NCBI RefSeq assembly: GCF_024756235.1
Contig: NZ_JANUGY010000001.1
Span: 682,001 to 746,000, forward strand
Reading direction: 5' to 3'
Source of the DNA: Massilia kyonggiensis
Lineage (GTDB): Bacteria; Pseudomonadota; Gammaproteobacteria; Burkholderiales; Burkholderiaceae_D
DNA length: 64,000 nucleotides
Of the stretch, positions 46,150-55,314 are shown one piece after another. How positions within the stretch are numbered: position 1 is the stretch's first letter; the number at the start of each line of letters is the position of its first letter. The notes under the pieces are model-generated. The model had not been told where the DNA came from and ran no database searches. It saw nothing but the letters and a program-made list of their open reading frames with translations. The position numbers and the translations under genes were made by a program.

Positions 46150-46652
46150 GGCATCTCGAGCGCCAGCGCGCCTTCGTGGCGCAGCAGCCAGCGCTTGATC
46201 CCGAGCTGGAATCCGTGTTCATCGTCGCTGCTGGAAAAGCCGCCCAGGCCGCCCGACGCCGTCACGCGGTGGCACGGGATCACGAGCGGGAACCAGTTGG
46301 CGCCGCACGCCTGGCCGACGGCGCGCGGGGCCGATTCCAGCTGCTTGGCGATCTGGCCGTACGTACGGACGCTGCCGCGCGGGATCGCGCAGATGGTATC
46401 CCACACGCGCCGCTGGAATTCGCTGCCGGCTTCCTTCAGCGGCAGGTCGAAGCGGAAATCGGGATCCTCGAAGTAGCGCGCCACCTGGACGGCGGCCTGT
46501 TCGGCGACGGCATCCTGCGCCGATTTCTCGTGAAAATGCGACGGCAGGTAGACCAGTTCGCGCAACCGCCCGTCTTCGGTACGGATGCCCATCGCTCCAA
46601 ACGGCGCCGCGATGATGGCGCTGAAAATCTCGCTGCCTTGTTGTGTGCTCAT
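46122..46652 (-). CDS. ogt: Methylated-DNA-protein-cysteine S-methyltransferase
   Basis: The 176-aa repair protein has the active-site motif IPCHRV with Cys127, preceded by FQRRVWDTICAIPRGSVRTY and the DNA-binding recognition helix (GQIAKQLESAPRAVGQACG). It removes methyl groups from O6-methylguanine in a suicide reaction. It is first in an operon with xerD (28-bp overlap). A strong terminator lies just 54 bp upstream, so it needs its own promoter or read-through. Confidence 0.94.
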   Translation of the reverse strand: MSTQQGSEIFSAIIAAPFGAMGIRTEDGRLRELVYLPSHFHEKSAQDAVAEQAAVQVARYFEDPDFRFDLPLKEAGSEFQRRVWDTICAIPRGSVRTYGQIAKQLESAPRAVGQACGANWFPLVIPCHRVTASGGLGGFSSSDDEHGFQLGIKRWLLRHEGALALEMPWQQQSIFP

Positions 46653-46705
46653 CGATGCAGTGTAAGACCCGGCCGGCCCGTTCGCAAGACCCGCCCGCCG
46701 CGGGC

Positions 46706-46733
46706 AAAAAAAAACGCACCCGTAGGTGCGTTT
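46706..46733 (-). terminator. Rho-independent terminator upstream of ogt
   Basis: Stem AAACGCACC/GGTGCGTTT (46712-46733, 4-nt loop) continues into nine T on the minus strand. The nearest minus-strand protein gene upstream ends 330 bp away, so it probably ends a separate short transcript. Confidence 0.85.
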
Positions 46734-46897
46734 CTAATATGGTCACGTTTTCGGCTGCCTGGTCATTGCCGGCTGCATCATGTAAAACGTGTGTCTCCTC
46801 CTAACTGTTTTACGGTAAAGTTTGTGTTTACCGCTTTCTTTTCCCTCTCCCAAATCGTATTCGGTCGCTTTATCGCACCAGGTTGGTGCCAAAAGGT
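46706..46897 (-). ncRNA. Candidate structured small RNA or leader
   Basis: A TATGAT box on the minus strand (46908-46903) would start a transcript of about 190 nt that ends at the strong terminator above. Between them are several hairpins: GCACC/GGTGC near 46890, GGTAAA/TTTACC near 46820 and an 8-bp CACGTTTT/AAAACGTG stem near 46744-46791. A Shine-Dalgarno-like AGGAGGAG precedes a 12-codon reading frame. No known RNA family is recognised. The gap 46653-47064 holds nothing else. Confidence 0.45.
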
Positions 46898-47064
46898 GCC
46901 CCATCATAACGCAATCGCATAAGAAAAGCGTAGTTTTTTATATACATTCACGAAATATATTTCGGTCATAAGCCCCCATGACATGTCATAAAAATGCTAG
47001 TGCCAGTGTTTCATTGATTACAGGCAACTAACGCTTTTTTACCCGCACCGAATGAGGGAGATTC

Positions 47065-48093
47065 TCACCGGGCCTGCGCCGTGGTGACGGGCGCCGTGGC
47101 GCGCGACGTCGTGCGGTTGATCGCGTCGATGAGATCCTTGCCGATCCGCCCCTCCACCTGTTTCTGCACAGGCAACATGGCGCGGCGCCAGTCAGCCTGC
47201 TCCTGCGGGGTCAAGGTATAGATCTTCGTCTTGCCGGTCTTGCGGATCGCTTCCAGCGCGGCGTCGTTGTCGCGCTGGGCGATGGTCTTCTCGAACGCGG
47301 TGGCTTCCCGCATCGCCTGCTCCAGTTCCGCCCGGATGTCGCGCGGCAGGCCGTCCCAGAACTTCTTGTTGACGATGACGGCATAGCCCAGGTAGCCGTG
47401 GTTCGACACCGTCACATACTTCTGCACCTCGTGCATCTTCTGCGTGTACATGTTCGACGGCGGGTTCTCGGTGCCGTCCACGATATGGGCCTGCAGCGCG
47501 GTATAGACTTCGGAAAACGCCAGCACCTGCGGGATCGCGCCGAGCGCGCGCATCTGCACGTCCAGCACCTTGGACCCCTGGATGCGCATCCGCAGGCCGC
47601 GGAAATCCGCCGGGCTGTGCAGCGGGCGGTTGGCCGACATCACTTTAAAACCGTTGTCCCAGTAGGCCAGTCCCGTGATGCCCTTGGCTTCCAGCTTTTC
47701 CAGCAGGCTCTTGCCGATCGGTCCTTCCGTCACGGCATACAGCGCCGCCTTGGTCGGGAAGATGTACGGCAGGTCGAACGCTTCGAATTCCTTCACGCCG
47801 AGCGGTGCGAACTTCGCGAGCGACGGCGCCAGCATCTGCACGGCGCCCAGTTGCAGGGCTTCCAGCTCTTCCTTGTCCTTGTAGAGCTGGCTGTTGGGAT
47901 AGACTTCGACCTTCACCCGGCCGCGCGTCCGCTGTTCCGCCAGCACGCGGAACCGCTCGGCCGCCAGGCCCTTGGGCGCGTCCGGAGACACGACGTGGCT
48001 GAACTTGATGATGATCGGCGCCTGGGCGTGGGCGCCGGCGCCGGTCAGGACAGCAAGCGCGGCCAGCAAGGCTTTGATGCGCATAAATTTCAT
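47065..48093 (-). CDS. dctP: TRAP transporter substrate-binding protein, DctP family
   Basis: The 342-aa protein has a signal peptide ending GAHAQA and the DctP fold: IIIKFSHVVSPDAPKGLAAE, LYKDKEELEALQLGAVQMLA, the carboxylate-binding RGLRMRIQGSKV, then ALQAHIVDGTENPPSNMYTQ. It would bind a C4-dicarboxylate or similar acid in the periplasm. The partner membrane proteins DctQ and DctM are not adjacent. The gene is divergent from the sensor kinase gene. Confidence 0.93.
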   Translation of the reverse strand: MKFMRIKALLAALAVLTGAGAHAQAPIIIKFSHVVSPDAPKGLAAERFRVLAEQRTRGRVKVEVYPNSQLYKDKEELEALQLGAVQMLAPSLAKFAPLGVKEFEAFDLPYIFPTKAALYAVTEGPIGKSLLEKLEAKGITGLAYWDNGFKVMSANRPLHSPADFRGLRMRIQGSKVLDVQMRALGAIPQVLAFSEVYTALQAHIVDGTENPPSNMYTQKMHEVQKYVTVSNHGYLGYAVIVNKKFWDGLPRDIRAELEQAMREATAFEKTIAQRDNDAALEAIRKTGKTKIYTLTPQEQADWRRAMLPVQKQVEGRIGKDLIDAINRTTSRATAPVTTAQAR

Positions 48094-48191
48094 GTTCCCG
48101 CGGTGTATATTCGGATACCGACCGCCAGTGTGCCGGTTCCGTCCCGCGTCCGCTATCGTGGAAAACCACGACAGACAGTCGCTGGAAAAAG

Positions 48192-50195
48192 ATGAAACGT
48201 TATCACATGAAAACTCCGTTCACCCTGCCCCGCCCCGTCAAGCAAGGTCCGTGGCGCTGGCTCGTGCCCGTGTTGCTGGTGCTGCTGTTCCTGCTCGTCC
48301 TGCTGTGGCTGCCCTGGCAGGCGCGCCAGATGGAAAGCAACGAACGTCAGGAACAATTGATCGCCGATACGCTTTGGGTCGAGCAGACCTTGCGCTTCGA
48401 GCTCGCGCGCAGCGAGGAAGCGCTGGCGGCGCTGGGCAACGACCTTGCCATCGAGACGCCGGCACCGGCCGCCCTGCAGGCCCGCCTTGCACAGATGTTC
48501 AAGAACGGTCATGAAATCCAGCGCATCATCTGGTACGACGCGCAGGGCCAGGTCAAGGCGAGCCGGGGGATGGAACTGCCGCCCGAAGGCATCACGCAAT
48601 CATCGCGCGATGCCGCCGCCATGTCGCGCAGCACGCGCCTGGGACGCTACAGCGAACCGTACGGCGCCACCGGCCTCGTGCATGGCCTGATCGATTTCCA
48701 CTTGCCGCTGTACCACGCGGGCAAATACATGGGCAGCCTCGTCGCCACGTACAACCTGCAGACCTTGCTGGACGAGAACGTGCCGTGGTGGTTCGCCCAG
48801 GATAACGCGCTGTCGCTGCTCGACCGCGACGACCACGTCGTGGCGCAGCGCGCGGCGGGCGGACCGGGCCGCGGCGTCTACACGCACAAGCGCGCGCTCG
48901 ACCTGCCCGGCTCGCAGATCGTGCTCGCCACCGACAGCGTCAAGGCGGCGCCGAAGCTGTTGCCGAACCTGCTGGTCGGCTCCGTGATCGTGCTGGCGCT
49001 GGGCCTCGTGATCTCGCTCGTCGCGCTGTGGCGCCACATCGCGCGCACGATCGCGGCGGAGAACGCGCTGCGCCAGCAGATGGCCTTCCGCACCGCGATG
49101 GAGGATTCGCTGCTCACGGGCCTGCGTGCGCGCGACCTGGAGGGCCGCGTCACGTACGTCAATCCGGCGTTCTGCCGCATGGTCGGTTATCCGGCGGAAG
49201 ACCTGCTGGGCAAAAAACCGCCGATGCCCTACTGGGCGCCGGAAGCCATGGCGGAGTATGAAGGCCGCTTCCGCATGGTGCTGTCGGGCCAGGCCACGCC
49301 GCAGTTCGAGACCGTGTTCCAGCGCTCGGACGGCGTGCGCGTACCCGTGCTCGTGTTCGAGGCGCCGCTCGTCGACGCCCACGGCCGCCACACGGGCTGG
49401 ATGAGTTCCATCCTCGACATCACCGACCGCAAGCGCGCGGAAGAACTCAATCGCCAGCAGCAGGAAAAGCTGGAGACGAGCGCGCGCCTGGCGACGATGG
49501 GAGAAATCTCGTCGATGCTGGCGCACGAGCTGAACCAGCCGCTGGCCGCCATCTCCAGCTACACGGCGGGCGCGCTGAACGTGCTCGCGCGCGAGACCCA
49601 TGCGGCCCCGCTCGACACCGGCATGCTGAAGCGCGCGCTGGAACAGGCGAACACGCAGGCGCGCCGGGCCGGCCAGATCATCCGCAGCGTGCACGAATTC
49701 GTGAAGAAGCGCGAACCGCGCCGCGAGACGGTGGCCATTCCCAACGTCGTCGACGGCATCCGCGCCCTCGTCGAACTGCAGGCGCGCCAGAGCTACGTCG
49801 CGCTGCAGGTGGACGTCCCGCCCGACCTGCCGCCCGTGCTCGCGGACCGCGTGCTGATCGAGCAGGTGCTTCTCAATCTCACGCGCAACGCGATCGAGGC
49901 GATGCAGGCCATCGACCCGGAGCGGCGTGTGTTGAGGATCACCGCCCACACGGGCGGCCAGGGCCAGGTGGCCGTGTCCGTGATCGACAACGGCCACGGC
50001 ATCCCGCCGGAAGTGGCCGAGCGCCTGTTCTCGCCGTTCTTTTCGACGAAGGCCGAGGGCATGGGCATGGGGCTGTCGATCTGCCGCACGGCGATCGAAT
50101 TCCACGGCGGCACCCTCACCCACGCGGACAATCCGGGCGGCGGCACCATCTTTACGTTCACGTTGCAGCAGGCGCAGGAAGCGCCGGTGACCTGA
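48192..50195 (+). CDS. DctB-like sensor histidine kinase with PAS domain
   Basis: The 667-aa protein has membrane segments at about 22-40 and 257-280, enclosing a periplasmic sensor of about 215 residues. A PAS domain follows (about 300-415), then a HisKA helix with the phospho-acceptor His445 (MLAHELNQPLAAISSY). The ATPase domain has N box NLTRNAIEAMQ, G1 VIDNGHGIP and G2 GMGMGLSICR. It should autophosphorylate and signal to the FixJ-like regulator encoded 42 bp downstream. Divergence from dctP suggests that it controls dicarboxylate uptake. Confidence 0.93.
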   Translation: MKRYHMKTPFTLPRPVKQGPWRWLVPVLLVLLFLLVLLWLPWQARQMESNERQEQLIADTLWVEQTLRFELARSEEALAALGNDLAIETPAPAALQARLAQMFKNGHEIQRIIWYDAQGQVKASRGMELPPEGITQSSRDAAAMSRSTRLGRYSEPYGATGLVHGLIDFHLPLYHAGKYMGSLVATYNLQTLLDENVPWWFAQDNALSLLDRDDHVVAQRAAGGPGRGVYTHKRALDLPGSQIVLATDSVKAAPKLLPNLLVGSVIVLALGLVISLVALWRHIARTIAAENALRQQMAFRTAMEDSLLTGLRARDLEGRVTYVNPAFCRMVGYPAEDLLGKKPPMPYWAPEAMAEYEGRFRMVLSGQATPQFETVFQRSDGVRVPVLVFEAPLVDAHGRHTGWMSSILDITDRKRAEELNRQQQEKLETSARLATMGEISSMLAHELNQPLAAISSYTAGALNVLARETHAAPLDTGMLKRALEQANTQARRAGQIIRSVHEFVKKREPRRETVAIPNVVDGIRALVELQARQSYVALQVDVPPDLPPVLADRVLIEQVLLNLTRNAIEAMQAIDPERRVLRITAHTGGQGQVAVSVIDNGHGIPPEVAERLFSPFFSTKAEGMGMGLSICRTAIEFHGGTLTHADNPGGGTIFTFTLQQAQEAPVT

Positions 50196-50237
50196 CTCGT
50201 GCTTTACATCTACAATAAGCCGAAAAAAGGAGACCCC

Positions 50238-50831
50238 ATGCTGCATATCGTCGACGACGAAGACGTCATCCGCGACGCCCTCGAATGGCTGGCGCAATCA
50301 CGTGGGCTGCCGGCGCGCGGCTATGCGGGCGGCCAGGCCTTCCTCGACGCCATCGGCGACCGGTTCGCGGCGGACGCTGCGCACGGCGACTGCGTCCTGC
50401 TGGACGTGCGCATGCCGGGCATGAACGGCATCGCCGTATTCGACCAGCTCGTGGCGCGCGGCCTGCTGGCGCGCCTGCCCGTGATCTTCCTGACCGGCCA
50501 CGGCGACGTGCCGATGGCCGTCGATTCCCTCAAGCGCGGCGCCTTCGACTTCTTCGAAAAACCGTTCAACGACAACCAGTTGATGGACCGCGTCGAGGAA
50601 GCCCTCGCCGCCTCGCGCAAGGCCGCCTCGCGCGACGCCATCCATGCCCGCCTGGCCACCCTGTCGGCACGCGAGCGCGAAGTCCTCGACCTGATCCTGG
50701 CCGGCAACATGAACAAGGTCGTGGCCGACAAGCTCGGCATCAGCATGCGCACGGTCGAGGTGCACCGCGCGCATATCTTCGACAAGATGCAGGTCAAGAC
50801 GGCCGTCGAGCTGGCCGGCTTGTTAAAGTAA
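50238..50831 (+). CDS. FixJ/NarL-type response regulator
   Basis: The protein has 197 residues from the ATG at 50238, behind AAAGGAG. The receiver domain (1-120) has Asp6, Asp7, phospho-acceptor Asp56, Thr86 and Lys108. A LuxR-type HTH follows (ARLATLSAREREVLDLILAG, then NMNKVVADKLGISMRTVEVH). Partnership with the adjacent kinase is evident. Unlike classical DctD, it has no sigma-54 AAA domain. Confidence 0.94.
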   Translation: MLHIVDDEDVIRDALEWLAQSRGLPARGYAGGQAFLDAIGDRFAADAAHGDCVLLDVRMPGMNGIAVFDQLVARGLLARLPVIFLTGHGDVPMAVDSLKRGAFDFFEKPFNDNQLMDRVEEALAASRKAASRDAIHARLATLSAREREVLDLILAGNMNKVVADKLGISMRTVEVHRAHIFDKMQVKTAVELAGLLK

Positions 50832-50999
50832 CACGCGCGCACGACTGCCCGTGCGTCCTGTGCCGCGCGGGGTTCGCTTGTAAAATCAGCCTGAACATGG
50901 AGTGGTCGAACTCACGGGCACGTCGATAAACCTGCTGCGAGCTCGCGACGGTTTTTCAAGGTGCCCTCACCACGTCGAAACATTCTTTAGGGAACGCAG

Positions 51000-51380
51000 A
51001 TGAGCGAGAAGACGATAGCCGACAAAATGTTCTTGAGGACCGCGAAATCGATGCTGATCCTGAACGGGAACGTCCACCCCGGCATGGTGTCGCAGATGCC
51101 GCCCACTCTGGCCAAGCCTGATCAGGAGAAGGTGGACGTCGTGCTCCTGTTCGCGATGAACCGCAAGGAACTCGAACAGTATTTCCCGGTCGCCAAGGAA
51201 CGCCTGGGCGACAAGGGCTCGCTGTGGGTCGCCTATCTGAAACAGACCGCCTCCAAGGCCACCGACATCAACCGCGATTCGATCAATGCCTATGCCAAGG
51301 AAAACGGCATCACGGGGGTCGCCATGATTTCCATCGACGGCGACTGGTCCGCGCTGCGCATGAAGCGGATCGAGCTCTAG
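51000..51380 (+). CDS. Small protein, DUF3052-like
   Basis: The 126-aa protein has the pattern KVDVVLLFAMNRKELEQYFP, then GSLWVAYLKQTASKATDINR and a terminal ISIDGDWSALRMKRIEL. It resembles DUF3052-like proteins, whose function is unknown. No signal peptide or membrane segment is present. It overlaps the queG stop by 4 bp in a converging arrangement. Confidence 0.75.
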   Translation: MSEKTIADKMFLRTAKSMLILNGNVHPGMVSQMPPTLAKPDQEKVDVVLLFAMNRKELEQYFPVAKERLGDKGSLWVAYLKQTASKATDINRDSINAYAKENGITGVAMISIDGDWSALRMKRIEL

Positions 51381-52468
51381 ACCGTCTGGCCGTGGCGCGC
51401 GAGCGCCCACGCGACGTGTTCGCGCACGAGCGCCGACGGGTGGTCCGCGCGGGCACGCAGCGCGGCGACGATCTCGTCCGACGTTGCCGCATTGCCGAGT
51501 CCGACCGCCAGGTTGCGCAGCCAGCGCTCGTGCCCGATGCGGCGGATCGGGCTGCCTTCGAGGCGGCGGTTGAAGTCGATCTCGCTCCAACCGAACAGTT
51601 CGATGAGCCCCGCCGTGCCCAGACCATTTCTCTCGTCGAAATCCGGCACGGTCGCCCGCTGTGCGAACTTGTTCCACGGACAAGCCAGCTGGCAATCGTC
51701 GCAGCCGTAGATGCGGTTGCCGATCAGCGGACGGAATTCTTCCGGAATCGCACCCTTCAGTTCGATGGTCAGATAGGAAATGCAGCGGCGCGCATCCAGC
51801 CGGCCCGGGCCGAGGATCGCGCCCGTCGGGCACACGTCGATGCAGGCGCTGCACTGGCCGCAGTGGGCGCCGGTCGGTTCGTCGACGGGCAGCGGCAGGT
51901 CGACGAGGATCTCGCCGATGAAGAACGTGGAGCCCGCTTCGCGGCTCAGCAGGAGCGTGTGCTTGCCGCGCCAGCCAAGCCCGGCCTTCTGCGCCAGCGG
52001 CAGTTCCATCACGGGTGCGGAATCCGTGAACACGCGGTAGCCGTATTCGCCGACGGCCGCCCTGACCTTCTCGGCCAACGCCTGCAGCCGGTTGCGCAAC
52101 ACCTTGTGATAATCGCGGCCGCGCGCATAGATCGAGACGACGGCCGCCTGCGGGTCGTCCTGGCGCAGGCGTTCGCGCGCACGCCAGTCGGGCGGCGTTG
52201 CCATCGGCAGGTAATCCATGCGCGCGCTGATCACGCGCACCGTGCCCGGCACCAGCTCGGCCGGCCGGGCGCGCTTCATGCCGTGGCTTGCCATATAATC
52301 CATCTCGCCGTGGTGGCCGGCGTCCAGCCAGGCCTGCAGGCCCGCTTCGTGGCCGGCCAGGTCGATGTCGGCGATGCGCACGTCGGCAAAGCCAAGTTCC
52401 GCGCCCCATGCCTTGATGGCCTGGGCGAGTGCGGGAAGATCGGGCTGGACGGGAGGCTGGGCGGACAT
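51377..52468 (-). CDS. queG: Epoxyqueuosine reductase QueG
   Basis: The protein has 363 residues from MSAQPPVQPDLPALAQAIKA at 52468. It reduces epoxyqueuosine to queuosine in tRNA using cobalamin and two [4Fe-4S] clusters. The cluster motifs are CGQCSACIDVCPTGAI and CDDCQLACPWNKF. Other QueG motifs are VISARMDYLP, YARGRDYHKVLRNRLQALAE, and the proton donor in VFTDSAPVMELPLAQKAGLG. The C-terminal HEAT-like region is present. It diverges from tsaE with 33 bp between the starts. Confidence 0.95.
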   Translation of the reverse strand: MSAQPPVQPDLPALAQAIKAWGAELGFADVRIADIDLAGHEAGLQAWLDAGHHGEMDYMASHGMKRARPAELVPGTVRVISARMDYLPMATPPDWRARERLRQDDPQAAVVSIYARGRDYHKVLRNRLQALAEKVRAAVGEYGYRVFTDSAPVMELPLAQKAGLGWRGKHTLLLSREAGSTFFIGEILVDLPLPVDEPTGAHCGQCSACIDVCPTGAILGPGRLDARRCISYLTIELKGAIPEEFRPLIGNRIYGCDDCQLACPWNKFAQRATVPDFDERNGLGTAGLIELFGWSEIDFNRRLEGSPIRRIGHERWLRNLAVGLGNAATSDEIVAALRARADHPSALVREHVAWALARHGQTV

Positions 52469-52501
52469 TGGCGGACCTACACAAACCTCATATTTTATTC
52501 G

Positions 52502-52990
52502 ATGCAGCAGCAACTGAATGCTTATCTTCCCGACGAATCGGCCACGCAAGCCCTGGGCGCCGCCCTCGCACGCGCGCTGAGCCCGGGCCTCGTGATCTAT
52601 CTGCACGGCGACCTGGGCGCCGGCAAGACGGCGCTCACGCGCGCGCTGCTGCACGCGGCCGGCCACAAGGGCGCCGTCAAGAGCCCGACCTATACGCTGT
52701 CGGAGCCGTACCGCATCATGCTGGATGGTCAACAGGTCAACCTGATCCACTACGACCTGTACCGCATGTCCAGCCCCGAGGAATTCCTCGACGCGGGCTT
52801 CCGGGAAGATTTCGACGGCAACAACATCTGCATCGTCGAATGGCCGGAAAAGGGAGAACCAGTGTTGCCGCCGCCCGACGTTAAAGTGTTGCTTAAGGTC
52901 AGCGGTCTCGGGCGTGAGGTAGAATTGCAGGCGTTGTCCGACTTGGGCCTGCTATGCCTCGAACGCCTGCACTACCCCCCGACTCCCTGA
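52502..52990 (+). CDS. tsaE: tRNA t6A synthesis ATPase TsaE
   Basis: The protein has 162 residues from MQQQLNAYLPDESATQALGA at 52502. The P-loop GDLGAGKT is at 36-43, then SPTYTLSEPYRI and the late HYDLYRM and IVEWPEKGE motifs. TsaE supports TsaD/TsaB in t6A formation. The gene overlaps the amidase gene by 37 bp, an arrangement common in proteobacteria. Confidence 0.95.
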   Translation: MQQQLNAYLPDESATQALGAALARALSPGLVIYLHGDLGAGKTALTRALLHAAGHKGAVKSPTYTLSEPYRIMLDGQQVNLIHYDLYRMSSPEEFLDAGFREDFDGNNICIVEWPEKGEPVLPPPDVKVLLKVSGLGREVELQALSDLGLLCLERLHYPPTP

Positions 52991-54363
52991 TTCCCGGTTC
53001 CACGAAGCGACGCACGATCCTCAAGGCCGGCGGTACGCTGCTGCTGTCCGTCGTTGCGCCGCTGACGGCATCCGCCGCCCAGATCATGGCCGTGCGCGTG
53101 TGGCCGGCCGACGAGTACACCCGCGTCACGCTGGAAAACGACGGCGAACTCAAGACGACGCACTTCATGGTGCCGGATCCGCCGCGTCTCGTCGTCGACA
53201 TCGACGGCCTCGCGCTGAACGACACGCTGAAAAGCCTCGTCGCCAAGGTCGAATCGAACGACCCGTACATCAAGCAGGTGCGCGTGGGCCAGAACCGGCC
53301 CAACGTCGTGCGCCTCGTGTTCGACCTGAAGGAAGAGGTCAAGCCGCAGGTGTTCAACCTGGCGCCCATCGCCGGCTATCACCATCGCCTGATCTTCGAC
53401 CTGTATCCCGTCAAGCCCGTCGATCCGCTCGCGAACATGATCGCCAAGGAAAACTGGACGACGGACGCGGCCCCCGCCACGCCGACCCCGGCCGTGCAGC
53501 CGGGCGAGCCGACCGTCGGCCAGGCCGGCCCGGACGCGATCGCCAAGCTGGAAGCGGACGCGGCCCGCGCCGGTTCCACGCCCGCGCAACCGCAGCCGAC
53601 GACGCCGCAACCTGCCCAGCCTCCCGCGAAAGCCGCGCCGGGCCAGAAGGTGACGCGCATGGTGACCATCGCGCTCGACCCCGGCCACGGCGGCGAGGAC
53701 CCCGGCGCGACGGGCACCACGGGCGTGCGCGAGAAAGACATCGTGCTGGCCGTGGCGAAGCGCCTGAAGGCCAAGCTGGAAGACCTGCCGAACACGCGCG
53801 TGATGCTGACGCGCGACGCCGACTTCTTCGTCCCCCTCGGCCAGCGCGTGGAAAAGGCGAGAAAGGTGCAGGCCGACCTGTTCGTGTCGATCCACGCCGA
53901 CGCGTTCGTCGAACCGACGGCGCGCGGGTCTTCCGTGTTCGTCCTGTCGGAAAAAGGCGCCAGCTCGAGCGCGGCCCGCTGGCTCGCGAACGACCAGAAC
54001 AAGGCCGACCTGATCGGCGGCGTGAATCTCGGCAGCCACGACAGACAGCTGGCGAGTGTGTTGATCGACCTGTCGCAGACGGCCCAGATCAACGACAGCA
54101 TGAAGCTCGGCAAGGCCGTGCTGACGGAAATCGGCGGCATCAACCGCCTGCACCGCGGCGTCGTCGAACAGGCCGGATTTGCCGTGCTGAAGGCGCCGGA
54201 CATCCCCTCGATCCTCGTCGAGACGGCGTTCATCTCCAATCCGGAAGAGGAAGCGCGGCTGAAGGACGATGCCTACCAGAACCAGCTGGCCGACGCGATC
54301 ACGAAAGGCATCAAGCGCTACTTCGCGTACAATCCGCCGCTGGCAAAGAGCCGCATGACTTAA
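52954..54363 (+). CDS. amiC: N-acetylmuramoyl-L-alanine amidase AmiC-like
   Basis: The 469-aa protein has a Tat-like signal (KRRTILKAGGTLLLSVVAPL), an AMIN domain at about 45-150 and a Pro/Ala linker. The amidase_3 domain follows, with zinc ligands in ALDPGHGGEDPGATG and SIHADAF and the catalytic Glu in SILVETAFISN. It cleaves septal peptidoglycan after activation by an EnvC/NlpD-type partner. The Tat signal fits AmiC, but AmiA is an alternative. Start chosen at 52954, inside tsaE. Confidence 0.93.
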   Translation: MPRTPALPPDSLIPGSTKRRTILKAGGTLLLSVVAPLTASAAQIMAVRVWPADEYTRVTLENDGELKTTHFMVPDPPRLVVDIDGLALNDTLKSLVAKVESNDPYIKQVRVGQNRPNVVRLVFDLKEEVKPQVFNLAPIAGYHHRLIFDLYPVKPVDPLANMIAKENWTTDAAPATPTPAVQPGEPTVGQAGPDAIAKLEADAARAGSTPAQPQPTTPQPAQPPAKAAPGQKVTRMVTIALDPGHGGEDPGATGTTGVREKDIVLAVAKRLKAKLEDLPNTRVMLTRDADFFVPLGQRVEKARKVQADLFVSIHADAFVEPTARGSSVFVLSEKGASSSAARWLANDQNKADLIGGVNLGSHDRQLASVLIDLSQTAQINDSMKLGKAVLTEIGGINRLHRGVVEQAGFAVLKAPDIPSILVETAFISNPEEEARLKDDAYQNQLADAITKGIKRYFAYNPPLAKSRMT

Positions 54364-54364
54364 T

Positions 54365-54384
54365 GGGACGCCCGCGGGCGTCCC
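54365..54384. repeat. Perfect 20-bp palindrome between amiC and the mutarotase gene
   Basis: The sequence GGGACGCCC-GC-GGGCGTCCC begins 2 bp after the amiC stop. No T-run follows on either strand, so it is a weak terminator at best. It may separate the two genes' messages or stabilise the mRNA end. Confidence 0.4.
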
Positions 54385-54400
54385 CCTGAGGAGGATTCTC

Positions 54401-55219
54401 GTGAGCGCAACGACCTTCAACTTCGGGCAATTGCCCGCCCTGCAACTTCGCGCGCCGGACGGCGCCGAGGCGACCATCACGTTGTACGGCGCCCACCTCG
54501 TGTCGTGGAAAGCCGTCACCACGGCCGGCGGGCCCGCGCAGGAACGCCTGTTCATGAGCAGCCTGTCCGCACTGGACGGCCAGAAGGCGATCCGCGGCGG
54601 CGTCCCCGTCATCTTTCCCCAGTTCGCCGAACGCGGCACCGGGATGCGCCACGGCTTCGCGCGCGTCTCGACCTGGCGCGTCCTCGACCAGGGCGTAGCG
54701 GATGGCGCCGCGTTCGCCGTGCTGGGATTGAGCGCCTCCGATTTGCCGCAGCAGGTGGCAGCCGCCTGGCCGTACGCCTTCGAACTGGTGCTGCGCGTGG
54801 CCGTGCGCGGTGCGCAACTGGACATCTCGCTCGACGTGCGCAACACGGGCACGCAGGCCTTCCCCTTCGCGGCCGCGCTGCATACGTACCACCTCGTCGA
54901 GGACGTGGAAGCCGTCCGCATCGACGGCGTGCAGGCGGACACGCTCGCCATCACCGACAAGCTCGACCAGGTGTTCGAACGTATTCAGGGCGCGATCACG
55001 TTCGACACGGGCACGGACAAGGTGACGCTGGAGCAGACAGGCTTCAACGACGCCGTCGTGTGGAACCCGGGCGCGGCCGATGCGGCGGCGCTGTCCGACA
55101 TGGAAGACGAGGAATACCGCCGCTTCGTCTGCATCGAACCGGCCATGCTCGGGCTGCACCAACTGGAGCCGGGCGGGGTCTGGCGCGGGACGTATCGCGC
55201 CGTCGTCCAGGCAGGATGA
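54401..55219 (+). CDS. D-hexose-6-phosphate mutarotase
   Basis: The 272-aa protein starts with GTG behind GAGGAGG. It is a galactose-mutarotase-like beta-sandwich of the YeaD type: TLYGAHLVSWKA, AIRGGVPVIFPQFAERG, MRHGFARVSTWRV, ALHTYHLVEDVEAVRIDG and FVCIEPAMLGL. It interconverts anomers of glucose 6-phosphate. The gene is downstream of amiC and separated from it by the palindrome at 54365. Confidence 0.92.
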   Translation: MSATTFNFGQLPALQLRAPDGAEATITLYGAHLVSWKAVTTAGGPAQERLFMSSLSALDGQKAIRGGVPVIFPQFAERGTGMRHGFARVSTWRVLDQGVADGAAFAVLGLSASDLPQQVAAAWPYAFELVLRVAVRGAQLDISLDVRNTGTQAFPFAAALHTYHLVEDVEAVRIDGVQADTLAITDKLDQVFERIQGAITFDTGTDKVTLEQTGFNDAVVWNPGAADAAALSDMEDEEYRRFVCIEPAMLGLHQLEPGGVWRGTYRAVVQAG

Positions 55220-55314
55220 ACAACGGCGCCGACGTTTCATTTTGTAGCAAAAAATGAACGGTGCACCTCGCTGCGCGGCCTAAACTACAGGCTACACGCA
55301 TGGGAGGACACGCA

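Noticed and set aside
46744-46785. A 12-codon peptide gene (MMQPAMTRQPKT) upstream of ogt
   Set aside because: It has a Shine-Dalgarno-like site, but it is too short and overlaps a hairpin arm. It was kept only as part of the candidate RNA.
50896-50928. A 10-codon frame before the gene at 51000
   Set aside because: There is no ribosome site or conservation cue, so it is most likely chance.
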